Positions 18,052 to 26,922 of a stretch of 64,000 bases of DNA are shown here, in pieces (the stretch's first letter is position 1; each line of letters begins with the position of its first letter). Source of the DNA: Bacillus sp. NP157 (GTDB lineage Bacteria > Pseudomonadota > Gammaproteobacteria > Xanthomonadales > Rhodanobacteraceae). Position numbers and translations under genes: made by a program. Under the pieces are notes generated by a model. It made no database searches. It was not told where the DNA came from and saw nothing but the letters and a program-made list of their open reading frames with translations. The DNA is taken from contig CP076546.1 in assembly GCA_018889975.1 (NCBI GenBank), forward strand, positions 1,860,001-1,924,000, given 5' to 3'.

Positions 18052-19335
18052 ATGTCAGCAAAAGCGAAGGATGAAGCGAATAAACCCACCGGCATCCGGC
18101 GGTTTTTCAATGCATTGGGGCCCGGCCTGACGGCCGGTGCCGCCGATGATGACCCGTCGGGGGTGGCGACCTTTTCCATCGTCGGCGCCAAGTTCGGCAC
18201 CCAGTTTTTGTGGACCGCGTTGTTGACCTGGCCGTTGATGGCCGTGGTGCAGATGATGTGCGCCCGCGTCGGCATGGTCACGGGCATGGGCCTTGGCGGT
18301 GCGCTTCGCGAACGCTTTCCCCGCTGGCTGGTCGGCATCGGCGCCGTGGCGTTACTCGGTGCCAACCTCTTGAACATTGCAGCCGACCTTGGTGGCATGG
18401 GCGACGCCATGGAGATGCTCCATGCAGGCCCCGCCCTGCTCTGGGTATGGGTGTTCGGCATCGGCATCTGCCTCTTGGCCATCCGCCTGCGCTACTACCA
18501 GCTCGCCAGCGTGTTGAAGTGGTTGGCCATGGTGTTGCTCGCCTACGTCGTCACCGCCTTTCTCGTGAAACCCCATTGGACCCAAGTTGCCCACGACACG
18601 TTCATTCCAACGCTGCCGAAGGGCAACGACGGGTGGAGTTCGGTCGTCGCCCTCTTCGGCACCACCATCAGTCCATTTTTGTTTTTCTGGCAAGCAAGCC
18701 AGGAAGTCGAAGAAGACAAGGCCAAGGGCCGGCGGCTATTGTCGTCCCGGCGAAATGCGACAAAACGGGAACTCGGGGACCGGAAGCTCGATGTGTGGAC
18801 GGGGACATTCTTCTCCAACCTCGTCATGTTTTTCATCATCCTCACAGCGGCCTTTACCCTGCACACGCATGGGAAGACCGTGGAGACAGTCAAGGATGCA
18901 GCCAGCGCCCTCCAGCCACTGGCAGGTCGTCACGCGTTTCTATTATTTACCGGAGGGCTCGTCGGGGCCGGCCTTCTCGCCATCCCAACCCTCGCTGGCT
19001 CGGCCGCCTACGCCTTTGCCGAGACGTTCGATTGGGTGTGTGGCCTCGACAAGAAATTCCACAAAGCGGTGTCTTTCTATGCCGTTTTCATCATCGCGAC
19101 AATCGGAGGTGCGCTCTTTGATGTCTTTGATGTCGACCCGGTCAAAACCTTGTTCTGGTCGGCGGTCGTCAACGGCATCCTCGCACCCTTCCTGCTTGTC
19201 GGGCTTCTCCTCATTACCGGTGACCGCACACTCATGCAGGGCCAACCGAGCCCGACCAGTAACCGCATCGTTGTCGGTCTTACCGCCGCCCTCATGTTTG
19301 CCGGGCTCGGGGCCATGGTCTTTCTTGGCGGATAA
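18052..19335 (+). CDS. Nramp-family divalent metal transporter, divergent
   Basis: 427 residues with about eleven transmembrane helices. The start of helix 1 reads GPGLTAGAADDDPSG: the family's Asp-Pro is kept, but the usual DPGN/DPGS is replaced by DPSG. In helix 6 the Met-containing metal motif is replaced by TTISPFLFFWQASQEVEED. The protein therefore belongs to a divergent clade whose metal may not be Mn2+ or Fe2+. I choose ATG 18052 (MSAKAKDEAN), which has AAGGGGA upstream, over ATG 18025. An acidic/basic loop (KAKGRRLLSSRRNATKREL) is inserted between helices 6 and 7. Confidence 0.85.
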   Translation: MSAKAKDEANKPTGIRRFFNALGPGLTAGAADDDPSGVATFSIVGAKFGTQFLWTALLTWPLMAVVQMMCARVGMVTGMGLGGALRERFPRWLVGIGAVALLGANLLNIAADLGGMGDAMEMLHAGPALLWVWVFGIGICLLAIRLRYYQLASVLKWLAMVLLAYVVTAFLVKPHWTQVAHDTFIPTLPKGNDGWSSVVALFGTTISPFLFFWQASQEVEEDKAKGRRLLSSRRNATKRELGDRKLDVWTGTFFSNLVMFFIILTAAFTLHTHGKTVETVKDAASALQPLAGRHAFLLFTGGLVGAGLLAIPTLAGSAAYAFAETFDWVCGLDKKFHKAVSFYAVFIIATIGGALFDVFDVDPVKTLFWSAVVNGILAPFLLVGLLLITGDRTLMQGQPSPTSNRIVVGLTAALMFAGLGAMVFLGG

Positions 19336-19524
19336 AAAAAGGCCCGGGAGAACCGTGCCTGCGGCGGACCGCACATCAGCCGGCACCCGGTGCATCATCA
19401 AGACGGATATCGCCTGGCCATGGAAGACGACGACTTCCATGGGCGAAATCGGTCACCGCAGGCTTTGCCGTAAAGCACGGAGCCCAAACGGGTCGTCGTT
19501 GGATGACGGGCAACCGCCCGATAG

Positions 19525-19548
19525 AAAACGGGCGCCCGGAGGCGCCCG
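19525..19548 (-). terminator. Terminator downstream of the YciE-like gene
   Basis: CGGGCGCC/GGCGCCCG stem with a 4-nt loop, followed on the minus strand by TTTT. Confidence 0.75.
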
Positions 19549-19578
19549 CAGAAGCTTCTGGATATGCAGTTGTCAGGG

Positions 19579-20076
19579 TCAGGCCTTCTCGGCGGCCCTC
19601 TGCTTGCCCATCTGCTCGGCAAGCAACGTGAGCTTTTCGTCGGCGGCTTTCTCTTCTTTCAGGGTCGCTTGCAAGAGAGGAACCGCTTTCGTGTACCCGA
19701 GTTGATTGGCCAGGGCAATGAGGACGCCGTAGCCTGCAATCTCGTAGTGCTCGACCCGGTTGCCGCCACCGATGAGCGCAACGTCCCGCAACGGGCCCTT
19801 TTCGATTTCGTCGATGACTTCCTTGCCCTCTTCGACCAGACCTTCCATCGCGGCGCACTTCATGCGTTTGAGCCGGATACCAAGCAGTTCAACGATTTCG
19901 TCAATTCGCTCGACCTGACCTTGCGTCTCTTCCAGATGCGACTCGAAGGCGCTTTCAAGGTCAGGACTCGACGAAGCCCGGGCCAAACGCGGCAGGGCCC
20001 GGGTCAGCTGCTTTTCTGCACTGTAGATGTCAGACAGCTCGTGGATGAAGAGGTCTTCGAGGGTTTTGACAGCCAT
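19579..20076 (-). CDS. YciE/YciF ferritin-like protein (DUF892)
   Basis: 165 residues, all helical: MAVKTLEDLFIHELSDIYSA, EKQLTRALPRLARAS, SHLEETQGQVERIDEIVELL and NRVEHYEIAGYGVLIALANQ. The Glu and ExxH-type residues are those of the ferritin-like DUF892 fold. The family is linked to stress response and possible di-iron chemistry. The ATG at 20076 is chosen because the family begins there; 50 further upstream in-frame codons lack similarity. A good intrinsic terminator follows. Confidence 0.92.
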   Translation of the reverse strand: MAVKTLEDLFIHELSDIYSAEKQLTRALPRLARASSSPDLESAFESHLEETQGQVERIDEIVELLGIRLKRMKCAAMEGLVEEGKEVIDEIEKGPLRDVALIGGGNRVEHYEIAGYGVLIALANQLGYTKAVPLLQATLKEEKAADEKLTLLAEQMGKQRAAEKA

Positions 20077-20571
20077 GGGAGCGCTCCGCAGGGTAAGAGT
20101 CCGCAGCGTACGCGCATGAGTGTTCAAGGCGACGGTCGCGGGTGTGAACGCCTCGGCGACGTGTGTGAGCAGAGCTTTCCTCTTCGACCCCGCTGGAAAC
20201 AGCTTGTTGCCCGTGCGCCTGTCCAAGTTCCAGACTCGTTCGTCCGCACAAAGGCCTCTCCATCGTCGTTCCTCAATAATGTGCTTGCCGCCTGGGCCGC
20301 CCGATGAGCTTCGGCCGTCCGCTCAACGGTAAGAACGGCATCCCCACCGTACGCCTTTCGTGACGCGTCTCCCCGCCTCGTCAGCATCGATTTATGTCCC
20401 GCTTCGCTGGAGAACTGGAAGGTTGAATACCTCCGCGCGGGAGTCTGAGAACAGCTAACGGTCCGGGTATGACAAAGAAGCTCAGCCGACTCGAGGCTTA
20501 AGCTCGAGGAGCCCGATGCTGCACGCAAACGGCTTGTCTGGAAGCTTTGCTGGGCCTTTCAGTCCTCATCC
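20077..20571. other. Intergenic stretch
   Basis: No supported gene. It should contain the promoter of the YciE-like gene. A short palindrome, CTCGAGG-CTTAAG-CTCGAG, lies near 20493-20511. Confidence 0.4.
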
Positions 20572-20703
20572 TCAGCCCTGGTCCTCGTCGTCGGCTTCCT
20601 GCTGCGGTGATTCTTTCGGAGCGGGTGACTTTTCCACCCTGGTCGCTGTCGCTTCGTCACGCTTGAGGGGGGTGGTGTCGGCTTTTGTCTTGTCGTCTGA
20701 CAT
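20572..20703 (-). CDS. Small charged, disordered protein
   Basis: 43 residues (MSDDKTKADTTPLKRDEATA ...), rich in Asp, Glu, Lys and Thr, with no hydrophobic core, so probably intrinsically disordered. A good ribosome site (AAGGAC) precedes the ATG. Similar-looking hydrophilic small proteins are encoded at 28869 and 55132. No family recognised. Confidence 0.5.
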   Translation of the reverse strand: MSDDKTKADTTPLKRDEATATRVEKSPAPKESPQQEADDEDQG

Positions 20704-21129
20704 GGTCGTGTCCTTGGGTGAGGAAAAATGAGCGTGCGCCGGTCCCTGCATACGACAAGTACAAGCCGGTGCGTTGAGGCCCTCACGCGGTCTTGAACGT
20801 CGCACCGAAAACACCCGTATCGATTCTTGCGTCTGCTCCACTTTCACCCTTGGCAACACGCTGCTGTCGGGGAAGTCCGTTCAAGTGCGGGGAAAACACC
20901 GTGCACTGTAAAAACCACTCTCAAGACGGAATTAACACCGGTCGTTCAGAAATCCGCCACGCCCAGCGCGGTGGTGTCTTCACAATTGAAATGGGAACGA
21001 TGTGTGAAATACGCTTGAAACGCTGGCAGTTTGGTGCGAGGGTCGAACCAGGAAAACGGTCCTGCGCCGCACCGGTGCCGTGCCCACGGGGAATTCGCCT
21101 CGGCTTCTGAGCCCCACGAGGAATGCCCG
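20704..21129. other. Intergenic stretch
   Basis: No supported gene or RNA seen. Confidence 0.4.
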
Positions 21130-21645
21130 ATGAATGCATACACCCGTTGCGCCCGCCTTGCGTTCGACTGCGTGGACATCCATGGCCGCACCGCACACGC
21201 GAGCGTAGCCACGAGTTTTGAAGACGGATGTTCTGGCTGGATTTGGCACGCGCACCTCAAGCGCGGTCGCGGTCGGCCGGCTGAGATACTGGGTTTCTCG
21301 CGAGACCTGAATGCGGTGCGCCGCGATGTTTGCGAGAAAGCGCCCGGCTTTATGGGAACTTCAGACGACATGCCGCCAAGGCATGTTGAGCCCGCTCGTC
21401 CGGTCCGGAGCTGCGTGATTGAAGGCATGTTCGTCCGTTCCGATGGCGCCCCTGGTCAGTACCGGGCAGAGCGCAAGGACGATGGCGTGATATGGACGGT
21501 CGAGATCGTATCCGCGGACGGCGACTGCTTTGACAGTATTGAAATCCCGAGCGACGCCGTCCCGAGCACTACAACCGATGCGGGTGCACGGACGGTCATT
21601 GCTGACCTTTTGTTGCGACGCTTTCGCGGGGCGCGCTCCGCATGA
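21130..21645 (+). CDS. Orphan family A protein, copy 1
   Basis: 171 residues, no recognised domain. A paralog is encoded at 37701. Both begin with a Cys-containing strand (LAFDCVDIHG / LLFHCIDGGG), have a W-x-WHA motif, a DVC segment, then VxEGxFVxxxGxPGxxRAERKxDG and TVEIVxxxGxCFxSxExPS, and end in a helix with LLxRRxG. The middle part looks like a small beta-sheet. The stop overlaps the ATG of an XRE-like gene (ATGA), so the two form an operon. AGGA precedes the start at 21130. Confidence 0.6.
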   Translation: MNAYTRCARLAFDCVDIHGRTAHASVATSFEDGCSGWIWHAHLKRGRGRPAEILGFSRDLNAVRRDVCEKAPGFMGTSDDMPPRHVEPARPVRSCVIEGMFVRSDGAPGQYRAERKDDGVIWTVEIVSADGDCFDSIEIPSDAVPSTTTDAGARTVIADLLLRRFRGARSA

Positions 21646-21902
21646 CGCGTTGGCCGGAAGCTCACCCTTCGGCGTACGGTCCGCGCCGACAAAACCTCGT
21701 GCGTGTCGTACACGAACTATATTCCGAGGGGATGCGTGTGTTTGCCGATGTCGCCATGGCACTCGACATGACGACACGGGAGCTTCGCCATGCGCTTGTC
21801 ACCGGCGCGCTATGTGACTCCCTGGCGCGGCAAATCGAATGGTCCGTTCACAAGCCGCGTGGATGGCTTGACGCAGACCACAACGGTGATCCGCTCGCCT
21901 AG
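21642..21902 (+). CDS. Small XRE-like (family B) protein, copy 1
   Basis: 86 residues. RRQNLVRVVHEL and LARQIEWSVHKPRGWLD flank a helix-turn-helix-like segment (VAMALDMTTRELRHALVTGA). This is the layout of short phage-type XRE repressors, with the C-terminal ARxIE...GWLD helix typical of that group. Three relatives occur at 44363, 45559 and 47761. DNA binding is an inference. It overlaps the upstream family A gene by 4 nt. Confidence 0.6.
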   Translation: MTRWPEAHPSAYGPRRQNLVRVVHELYSEGMRVFADVAMALDMTTRELRHALVTGALCDSLARQIEWSVHKPRGWLDADHNGDPLA

Positions 21903-22426
21903 CCTGACACGTTTGACGGCGTTTCGCAGTTTTGCGATTGCCACGGGAGCGTCGGGTCAGATGGCCGGTTTGCTTGTCCATACAACTCACAAATGTCGGG
22001 TCTGCCGAAGAACCGTGACCTGACTGGAGACCGCCAGGAAAGTGGGGCATGCGACGCGGCTGCATCAAAGCGGCGTCGGTGAAGACACAAGGCGGTGGGA
22101 GCACGCCTGCACCTGCGGTGCCTCAGAGCAGCGAGTGCGGACCGGCCTATCGGCTTTGTGCACGAGGGGTCAATCCGCCTGAGGCCGAACGCTGGCACTC
22201 TTTGCTCGGTGACCGCGGGTTGGCAGGTTCATGGGCTGCACGCGCGGTCGCCGCCAGACGGTCCGGCCGCACCCCCGTTGGTCATCAAGGTCCGGGGCCG
22301 CCTCAGCGTGAGCGTTGCCTTGAGGTATCGACGTCGCCACACCGCAAGGAATTGACGCCGTCATATGCGCCTCTCGGTTCCTTGACGTCGCCCTGTGCAA
22401 CAAGAGAATCCCGGGAGGGCAAAATC
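21903..22426. other. Intergenic stretch before the GT/PIG-L/NodS-like operon
   Basis: 524 bp without a supported gene; it should contain the operon promoter. No convincing promoter pair was singled out. Confidence 0.4.
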
Positions 22427-22675
22427 ATGGGCTGGAACGATCATATAAGCGCGAATATCACCCAAGTGCTGATTGACATGCTCGCGGCTGGTTTCCTGAC
22501 CCCGGAGGACGTCGGATACGACATTGCGATAAAAGTTCGCGACCGTGGGGCGGGTGCGCTCACCGGCGCCGAGCGCGAGATTTATGAAATGGACCTGCGC
22601 CCGTTGATTGAATCATTTGACCAAGGACGCAACGAGCCTGCTGCGCGACATTGGTCTGACGAAGGCGACCGATGA
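22427..22675 (+). CDS. Small protein heading the GT/PIG-L/NodS-like operon
   Basis: 82 residues (MGWNDHISANITQVLIDMLA ...), helical and acidic, with TPEDVGYDIAIKVRDRGAGA and LTGAEREIYEMDLRPLIESF. No known family recognised. GGGAGGGC is an excellent ribosome site. Its stop overlaps the start of the glycosyltransferase (ATGAG), so it is translated as the first cistron of the five-gene operon. It might be an accessory or regulatory subunit; that is inference. Confidence 0.65.
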   Translation: MGWNDHISANITQVLIDMLAAGFLTPEDVGYDIAIKVRDRGAGALTGAEREIYEMDLRPLIESFDQGRNEPAARHWSDEGDR

Positions 22676-23853
22676 GACCCGGCAATCCAACCGACGCCAC
22701 GCGTTTCGTCACACCGTGTCGAAGCAACCTGGGCTCGCTCACTCGCCTCAGGCTCACCGGCTCGAAGTGGCCGTCAACGGACCTCCCCCGTAGCGTTATT
22801 GCCATCCCGGTGCGCAACGAATCGGCGCGGCTTGACGCCTGCCTCGACGCCTTGGCCGCCGCGCAGCATGAGGTGCTCCGACCGCACGGGATCATCCTTT
22901 TGTTCAACGGATGCAACGATGAGAGCTGGCCTACGGCAGCACGGTGGGCACTCCGTGCACCGTTGCCCGTTCTCATGGCCGAAACCCGCCTGCCGGTTAC
23001 TTGCAACCACGCCGGCGGCGCTCGCGCCGCGGTGCTGACCCTCGCGCTTCGGACGTGGGCAAGCGAGTGCGACGCCCGCATATTTACTTCCGACGCAGAC
23101 ACCCGGGTGGCAACGGACTGGCTCATACGTGGGCATGCTGCGCTGGATTCGGGCGCCGATGCCGTGGCGGGTGCGATCATGGTCGACACACCTGAAGAGT
23201 GGCCGAGAGCGCTCCGCCAGCGGCACATGTTGGAGTCGGCCTACGCACAGATGCTCGACGAGATTGACGTCCTTTGCGACCCACTTCCGCACAATCCCTG
23301 GCCGACACACGGCCAGTGTCCCGGAGCGAGCCTGGCCTTCCAGTCCTCCGCACTTCGGCGCTTGAGAGTCATTCCGGCCCCGGCCTCTGGTGAGGATCGC
23401 GCACTCATTGCTGCATGCACGGCGCTCGATTTACGCATCCGGCATGATCCTGATTTCAGAGTTGTCACCTCTGCCCGGATGAAGGGCCGGGCAGTGGGCG
23501 GCATGGCCGACGCGCTGTATCGCAAGGCGTATTTTCGCGACGAACCTTGTGATTCAACCCTTGAGGCGCTCCAGCAGCACATCTTGCGCGCGACGACGCG
23601 GGCGGATGCCCGCCGGCGGTTTCTCTCAGGTATGTCGGCACAGCGCATGGCGCGGCAGATTTGTCTTCCCCTCAACTCGACATCCGGCAAGCGCTTCCGG
23701 TATTTCGGTGCGCTGTGGCAGCATCTCGAAGCCGGCGCTCCTGCCCTTGCCCGCGTACCCATGAATCCTGGCCAGTTGCCTTCCCAAATGACCCAGGCTC
23801 GCCTCTGGTTACGCCGTCGCGCCTCAGCAGAGTGCGGCAGGGTGACTGTGTGA
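22672..23853 (+). CDS. GT2-like glycosyltransferase
   Basis: 393 residues. The GT-A signature starts at SVIAIPVRNESARLDACLDA, with IILLFNGCNDES for nucleotide binding and a DXD-type motif in FTSDADTRVATDWL. It is soluble, without membrane helices, so it probably acts in the cytoplasm on a soluble or membrane-surface acceptor. Starts and stops overlap with the genes on both sides (ATGA upstream, GTGA downstream), meaning tight coupling. Donor and acceptor are unknown. The first 40 residues before the GT-A fold are not recognisable. Confidence 0.8.
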   Translation: MRPGNPTDATRFVTPCRSNLGSLTRLRLTGSKWPSTDLPRSVIAIPVRNESARLDACLDALAAAQHEVLRPHGIILLFNGCNDESWPTAARWALRAPLPVLMAETRLPVTCNHAGGARAAVLTLALRTWASECDARIFTSDADTRVATDWLIRGHAALDSGADAVAGAIMVDTPEEWPRALRQRHMLESAYAQMLDEIDVLCDPLPHNPWPTHGQCPGASLAFQSSALRRLRVIPAPASGEDRALIAACTALDLRIRHDPDFRVVTSARMKGRAVGGMADALYRKAYFRDEPCDSTLEALQQHILRATTRADARRRFLSGMSAQRMARQICLPLNSTSGKRFRYFGALWQHLEAGAPALARVPMNPGQLPSQMTQARLWLRRRASAECGRVTV

Positions 23854-24995
23854 CCGTGCACGCATTCCAGCCAGATGGTCAGGCCGCCCGCGAGGGGGCG
23901 TTGGCCAGCCTCGGCCGGGAGCTGCCGGGCATTGCCGCCCTGGCGTTGCATGACGATATCAACGGCCAGTTTGCTTCCCACGCCGTGGCGCGCATGCGCG
24001 ACGTCGGGATACTGTCGTCGGTGTTGCCTTTGGAGGAAGGCGGTGCCGGCCTCGGCACTGACAGGCATGCCACCGTCACCTTGTTCCACGTCCTTTCCCG
24101 CCTGGGCGCGGCCCACCTGTCGGCCGCGCGCCTCTTCGAGGGCCACGTCAACGCCTTTGGTTTACTGTGGCAATACGGTACTGCAACGCAGCGCTCCCGA
24201 CTGTTGCGCTACGTGCGCGAGGGTGGCCTTCTCGGCGTGTGGAACGCGCCCGAGCCCGGTGCCCCGCTTCGACTGTTGGCCGACGGCTCTCATTTCCGGC
24301 TCTCGGGGTCAAAAATACATGCCTCCGGAGCCGGCGCAATCCGGCGGCCATTGCTGACAGCCCAGACGGCAGACGACCGTCTGCTGATGGTCTGGTGCGA
24401 TGTCGGTGCGGCTCAAGTGGACACCTCGGGATGGCGCATGCAAGGCATGCGCGCCACCGCTACTGGAACGGTGCACCTCGACGGCGTTGTCGTCGACGCC
24501 ATCGAATTGTTCGGAGCTGATGGGGATTACCATCGCCAACCGGCGTTCTCTGGCGGCGCCTGGCGGTTCCTGGCAGCGCAACTCGGGGCTGCCGGAGCAC
24601 TGGTCGACGCGGTTCGGCAATCGCTCAACATCAGCGGGCGAGGTGAAAACCAGCATCAGAGCGCACGTCTGGCCGAGGCCAGCACGCGCCTGGAAACGGG
24701 ACGGTTGTGGACGCAGGCGGCGGCACGGATGGCGGACGACCCAGGCCAGGACCCCCATGACGTCGTGATCTATACCGCCATGGCTCGTCTGGTCGTCGAA
24801 GAGGCAGCGATGGCCATCGTCGCCCTCGCCCAGCGCTCCATTGGCTTGCGTAGCCTGCACGAGGACCACGCTGCTGAACGCATTGCCCGCGACCTTGCGA
24901 CCTATCTGCGCCAACCGGCGCCCGATGCGCTTCGCGACGCTGTCGCTGCGGACGCCCTCAAGTCCCACGGGCCGATGCTCGACCGGTGGCACTGA
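23850..24995 (+). CDS. Acyl-CoA dehydrogenase-like flavoprotein
   Basis: 381 residues with the acyl-CoA dehydrogenase layout: helical N-terminal domain (DVGILSSVLPLEEGGAGLGT), middle beta domain (GVWNAPEPGAPLRLL, LSGSKIHASGAGAI) and helical C-terminal domain (SGGAWRFLAAQLGAAGALVD). The usual catalytic Glu position is not obvious to me, so a reaction other than alpha,beta-desaturation is possible. The start is a GTG overlapping the upstream stop by 4 nt, and the end overlaps the PIG-L start (TGATG). It is third in the five-gene operon. Confidence 0.75.
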   Translation: MTVHAFQPDGQAAREGALASLGRELPGIAALALHDDINGQFASHAVARMRDVGILSSVLPLEEGGAGLGTDRHATVTLFHVLSRLGAAHLSAARLFEGHVNAFGLLWQYGTATQRSRLLRYVREGGLLGVWNAPEPGAPLRLLADGSHFRLSGSKIHASGAGAIRRPLLTAQTADDRLLMVWCDVGAAQVDTSGWRMQGMRATATGTVHLDGVVVDAIELFGADGDYHRQPAFSGGAWRFLAAQLGAAGALVDAVRQSLNISGRGENQHQSARLAEASTRLETGRLWTQAAARMADDPGQDPHDVVIYTAMARLVVEEAAMAIVALAQRSIGLRSLHEDHAAERIARDLATYLRQPAPDALRDAVAADALKSHGPMLDRWH

Positions 24996-25744
24996 TGAAT
25001 CGACTCCCCTCCCTGCGCCCGCCACTTGGTTACCTGCATCGCATGGAGAAGCTGCCGCTATTCTCTCCAGAAGCGGTCCTGCAAGGCCGGTCACTCCTTG
25101 TCATCGCGCCGCACCCGGACGACGAAAGCCTGGGCGTCGGAGGGCTCCTGGCCGCGGCGGCGCGGCAGGGGACCAGCATCACGGTCTGTTTCCTCACCGA
25201 CGGTGAGGCGTCGCACGTCGGGTCATTGACTTACCCCGCCGTTCGCCTGGCCCAGGTGCGCCGTCAGGAGGCTCTGGCGGCACTGGCGGCTTTGGGCGTG
25301 GCGGAAGGAAATGCGCACTTCCTCGGTCTGGGCGACACGCACCTGGGCGAACTTGCCGCTTGTCAGCGTGATGAGATTTGCCTGCGTCTCGCCGAACTGA
25401 CACCGTCGCCCGCCCTGGTTTGTGTCACGGCAGACACCGACCCACACGCCGACCATCAGGCGGCGAGCAGGCTGGCGCGGTCCTTTGCGTGGCCAAGCGG
25501 GTACACGGTGATGCAATACCCTGTCTGGACCTGGTGCGCCAGCCCGCCGCAGTTGCCGTCCGGGGCACCGCATGGCGTCCGGATTGACATCCGGCCTCTC
25601 ATGGCGCGAAAGCACGCCGCAATTGCCGCGCATCGCTCCCAGCTCGGAGCGGTTGTCGACGACGCGCAGCAGGCGTTCGAAATCGAGCCAAATCTTCTGC
25701 GCCATTTTCTCGGTCCCACGGAGACACTGCTGTGGCCGCCCTGA
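24995..25744 (+). CDS. PIG-L/LmbE-type deacetylase
   Basis: 249 residues. The zinc-site motifs of the family are intact: IAPHPDDESLGVGG near residue 40 and PHADHQAA (HxxH-type) near 150. Family members remove N-acetyl groups from GlcNAc-containing lipids or thiol cofactors (MshB, BshB, LmbE). Coupling with a glycosyltransferase and a NodS-like methyltransferase suggests deacetylation of an amino sugar followed by N-methylation. The ATG at 24995 overlaps the upstream stop; a GTG 9 nt earlier is possible. It overlaps the next gene by 13 nt. Confidence 0.88.
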   Translation: MNRLPSLRPPLGYLHRMEKLPLFSPEAVLQGRSLLVIAPHPDDESLGVGGLLAAAARQGTSITVCFLTDGEASHVGSLTYPAVRLAQVRRQEALAALAALGVAEGNAHFLGLGDTHLGELAACQRDEICLRLAELTPSPALVCVTADTDPHADHQAASRLARSFAWPSGYTVMQYPVWTWCASPPQLPSGAPHGVRIDIRPLMARKHAAIAAHRSQLGAVVDDAQQAFEIEPNLLRHFLGPTETLLWPP

Positions 25745-26313
25745 CCTTCGATGAAGCCCATTTCGACGCGCTTTACCGCCGTGATCCTGACCCTTGGAAG
25801 TTCCGGGGCAGTTCGTACGAGCACGAAAAATATGCCGCAACGGTGGCGGCATTGCCCGGTGCCCGGTATCGGCATGTGCTGGAACTCGGCTCCTCCATAG
25901 GCGAGCTGACAGCCCGCCTTGCTGAACGCGCGGAGCGCGTGACGGGCATTGAAACCTCATCCGTTGCAATCGCTGCGGCGCGTCACCGCTGCAGCGCCCT
26001 CCCAGGAGTGTCCTTCATCCACGCGCACCTGCCGGCCGGCGACTGGGCGCTCGAGTCGGATGCCGTCGTGCTCTCGGAGGTCCTTTACTACCTTGCTGAG
26101 GCCGGTGTGAAGTCGGTTGCCGAACGACTGCGACGCTGCGCGCCACTATCGGACCTCGTGCTCGTGCATTGGACCGGAACCACCGACTATCCGCTGGCCG
26201 GTGACCACGCGTCGGACCTCTTCATCGAAGAATACGGTGCCGACGGTTGGAGGCATACGCGCACGCCGGATTATCGGCTCGACGTGTTGAGCCGACAGCA
26301 GAACTCACGCTGA
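25732..26313 (+). CDS. NodS-like SAM-dependent methyltransferase
   Basis: 193 residues. DPDPWKFRGSSYEHEKYAAT at the N-terminus is the NodS signature; the SAM site is VLELGSSIGELTARLAER, with an acidic strand end (VTGIETSS). NodS N-methylates the deacetylated end of chitooligosaccharides in rhizobial Nod factor synthesis. Here it follows a deacetylase, as in the chemistry of NodB-NodS, but NodA and a NodC-type chitin synthase are absent. The GTG at 25732 lies inside the PIG-L gene (13-nt overlap). It ends the operon. Confidence 0.85.
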   Translation: MAALTFDEAHFDALYRRDPDPWKFRGSSYEHEKYAATVAALPGARYRHVLELGSSIGELTARLAERAERVTGIETSSVAIAAARHRCSALPGVSFIHAHLPAGDWALESDAVVLSEVLYYLAEAGVKSVAERLRRCAPLSDLVLVHWTGTTDYPLAGDHASDLFIEEYGADGWRHTRTPDYRLDVLSRQQNSR

Positions 26314-26531
26314 CCGACTGCACGCGTTCCGGCGACCGTGAAGCGGTGATTCACACCTATTGCCGCATGTCCACAACGTCCGTTCGCGCAAGGAAGACGG
26401 CGGCATATCGTCCCACTGCGGCACCGGAAGACAGTCTGAAAATGGACGGCCGCACCGCGTTCGCGGTGCTATGGCGCAGGGCAGCCGGTTCCAGCAAGAG
26501 CTAGACCTGGCTTCTCCCGACCGCCACACCC

Positions 26532-26744
26532 TCACTCGCGGACGACGTGCCACGTGCCGCCCGCGTCTTCTTGCAACACCGTGACCTCGTCACCGATGGT
26601 CTCGATGACCCTCGCCCGATCGCATGCTGCATGTAGAGCGGAGAGCCCGTCGGTATACGACTCGCCGTCCTTTCCGTTTTCCGACACATGCCATGTACGG
26701 GTCCCCTGCGCGGGATACATGATGTAAATGCGCACATGCGCCAT
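26532..26744 (-). CDS. Small DUF2188-like protein
   Basis: 70 residues (MAHVRIYIMYPAQGTRTWHV ...) with a Trp strand (RTWHVSENGKDGESY), an Ala-rich helix (LSALHAACDRARVIE) and a terminal strand (DEVTVLQEDAGGTWHVVRE), the pattern of short DUF2188-like proteins. A frameshifted close relative lies at 31228-31441. GGAG precedes the ATG at 26744. Function unknown. Confidence 0.6.
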   Translation of the reverse strand: MAHVRIYIMYPAQGTRTWHVSENGKDGESYTDGLSALHAACDRARVIETIGDEVTVLQEDAGGTWHVVRE

Positions 26745-26795
26745 TGCGGACTCCGATAACATCGACCACCCCTCTTGCTACACCTGTCCGGCATC

Positions 26796-26823
26796 AAAAA
26801 GCCCCTGCTGATGGGCAGGGGCT
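26796..26823 (-). terminator. Terminator of the DUF1275 gene
   Basis: AGCCCCTGC/GCAGGGGCT stem, with TTTTT on the minus strand. Confidence 0.8.
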
Positions 26824-26922
26824 CGGGCGACACAGGGGGGTGGGAAGGGCTGTGCCACCGAAACTGATGGTCGCCGGATTCAGGTCTTTTTTACGTGAGC
26901 GCGAATGGAAGGCCTGCAGCTT

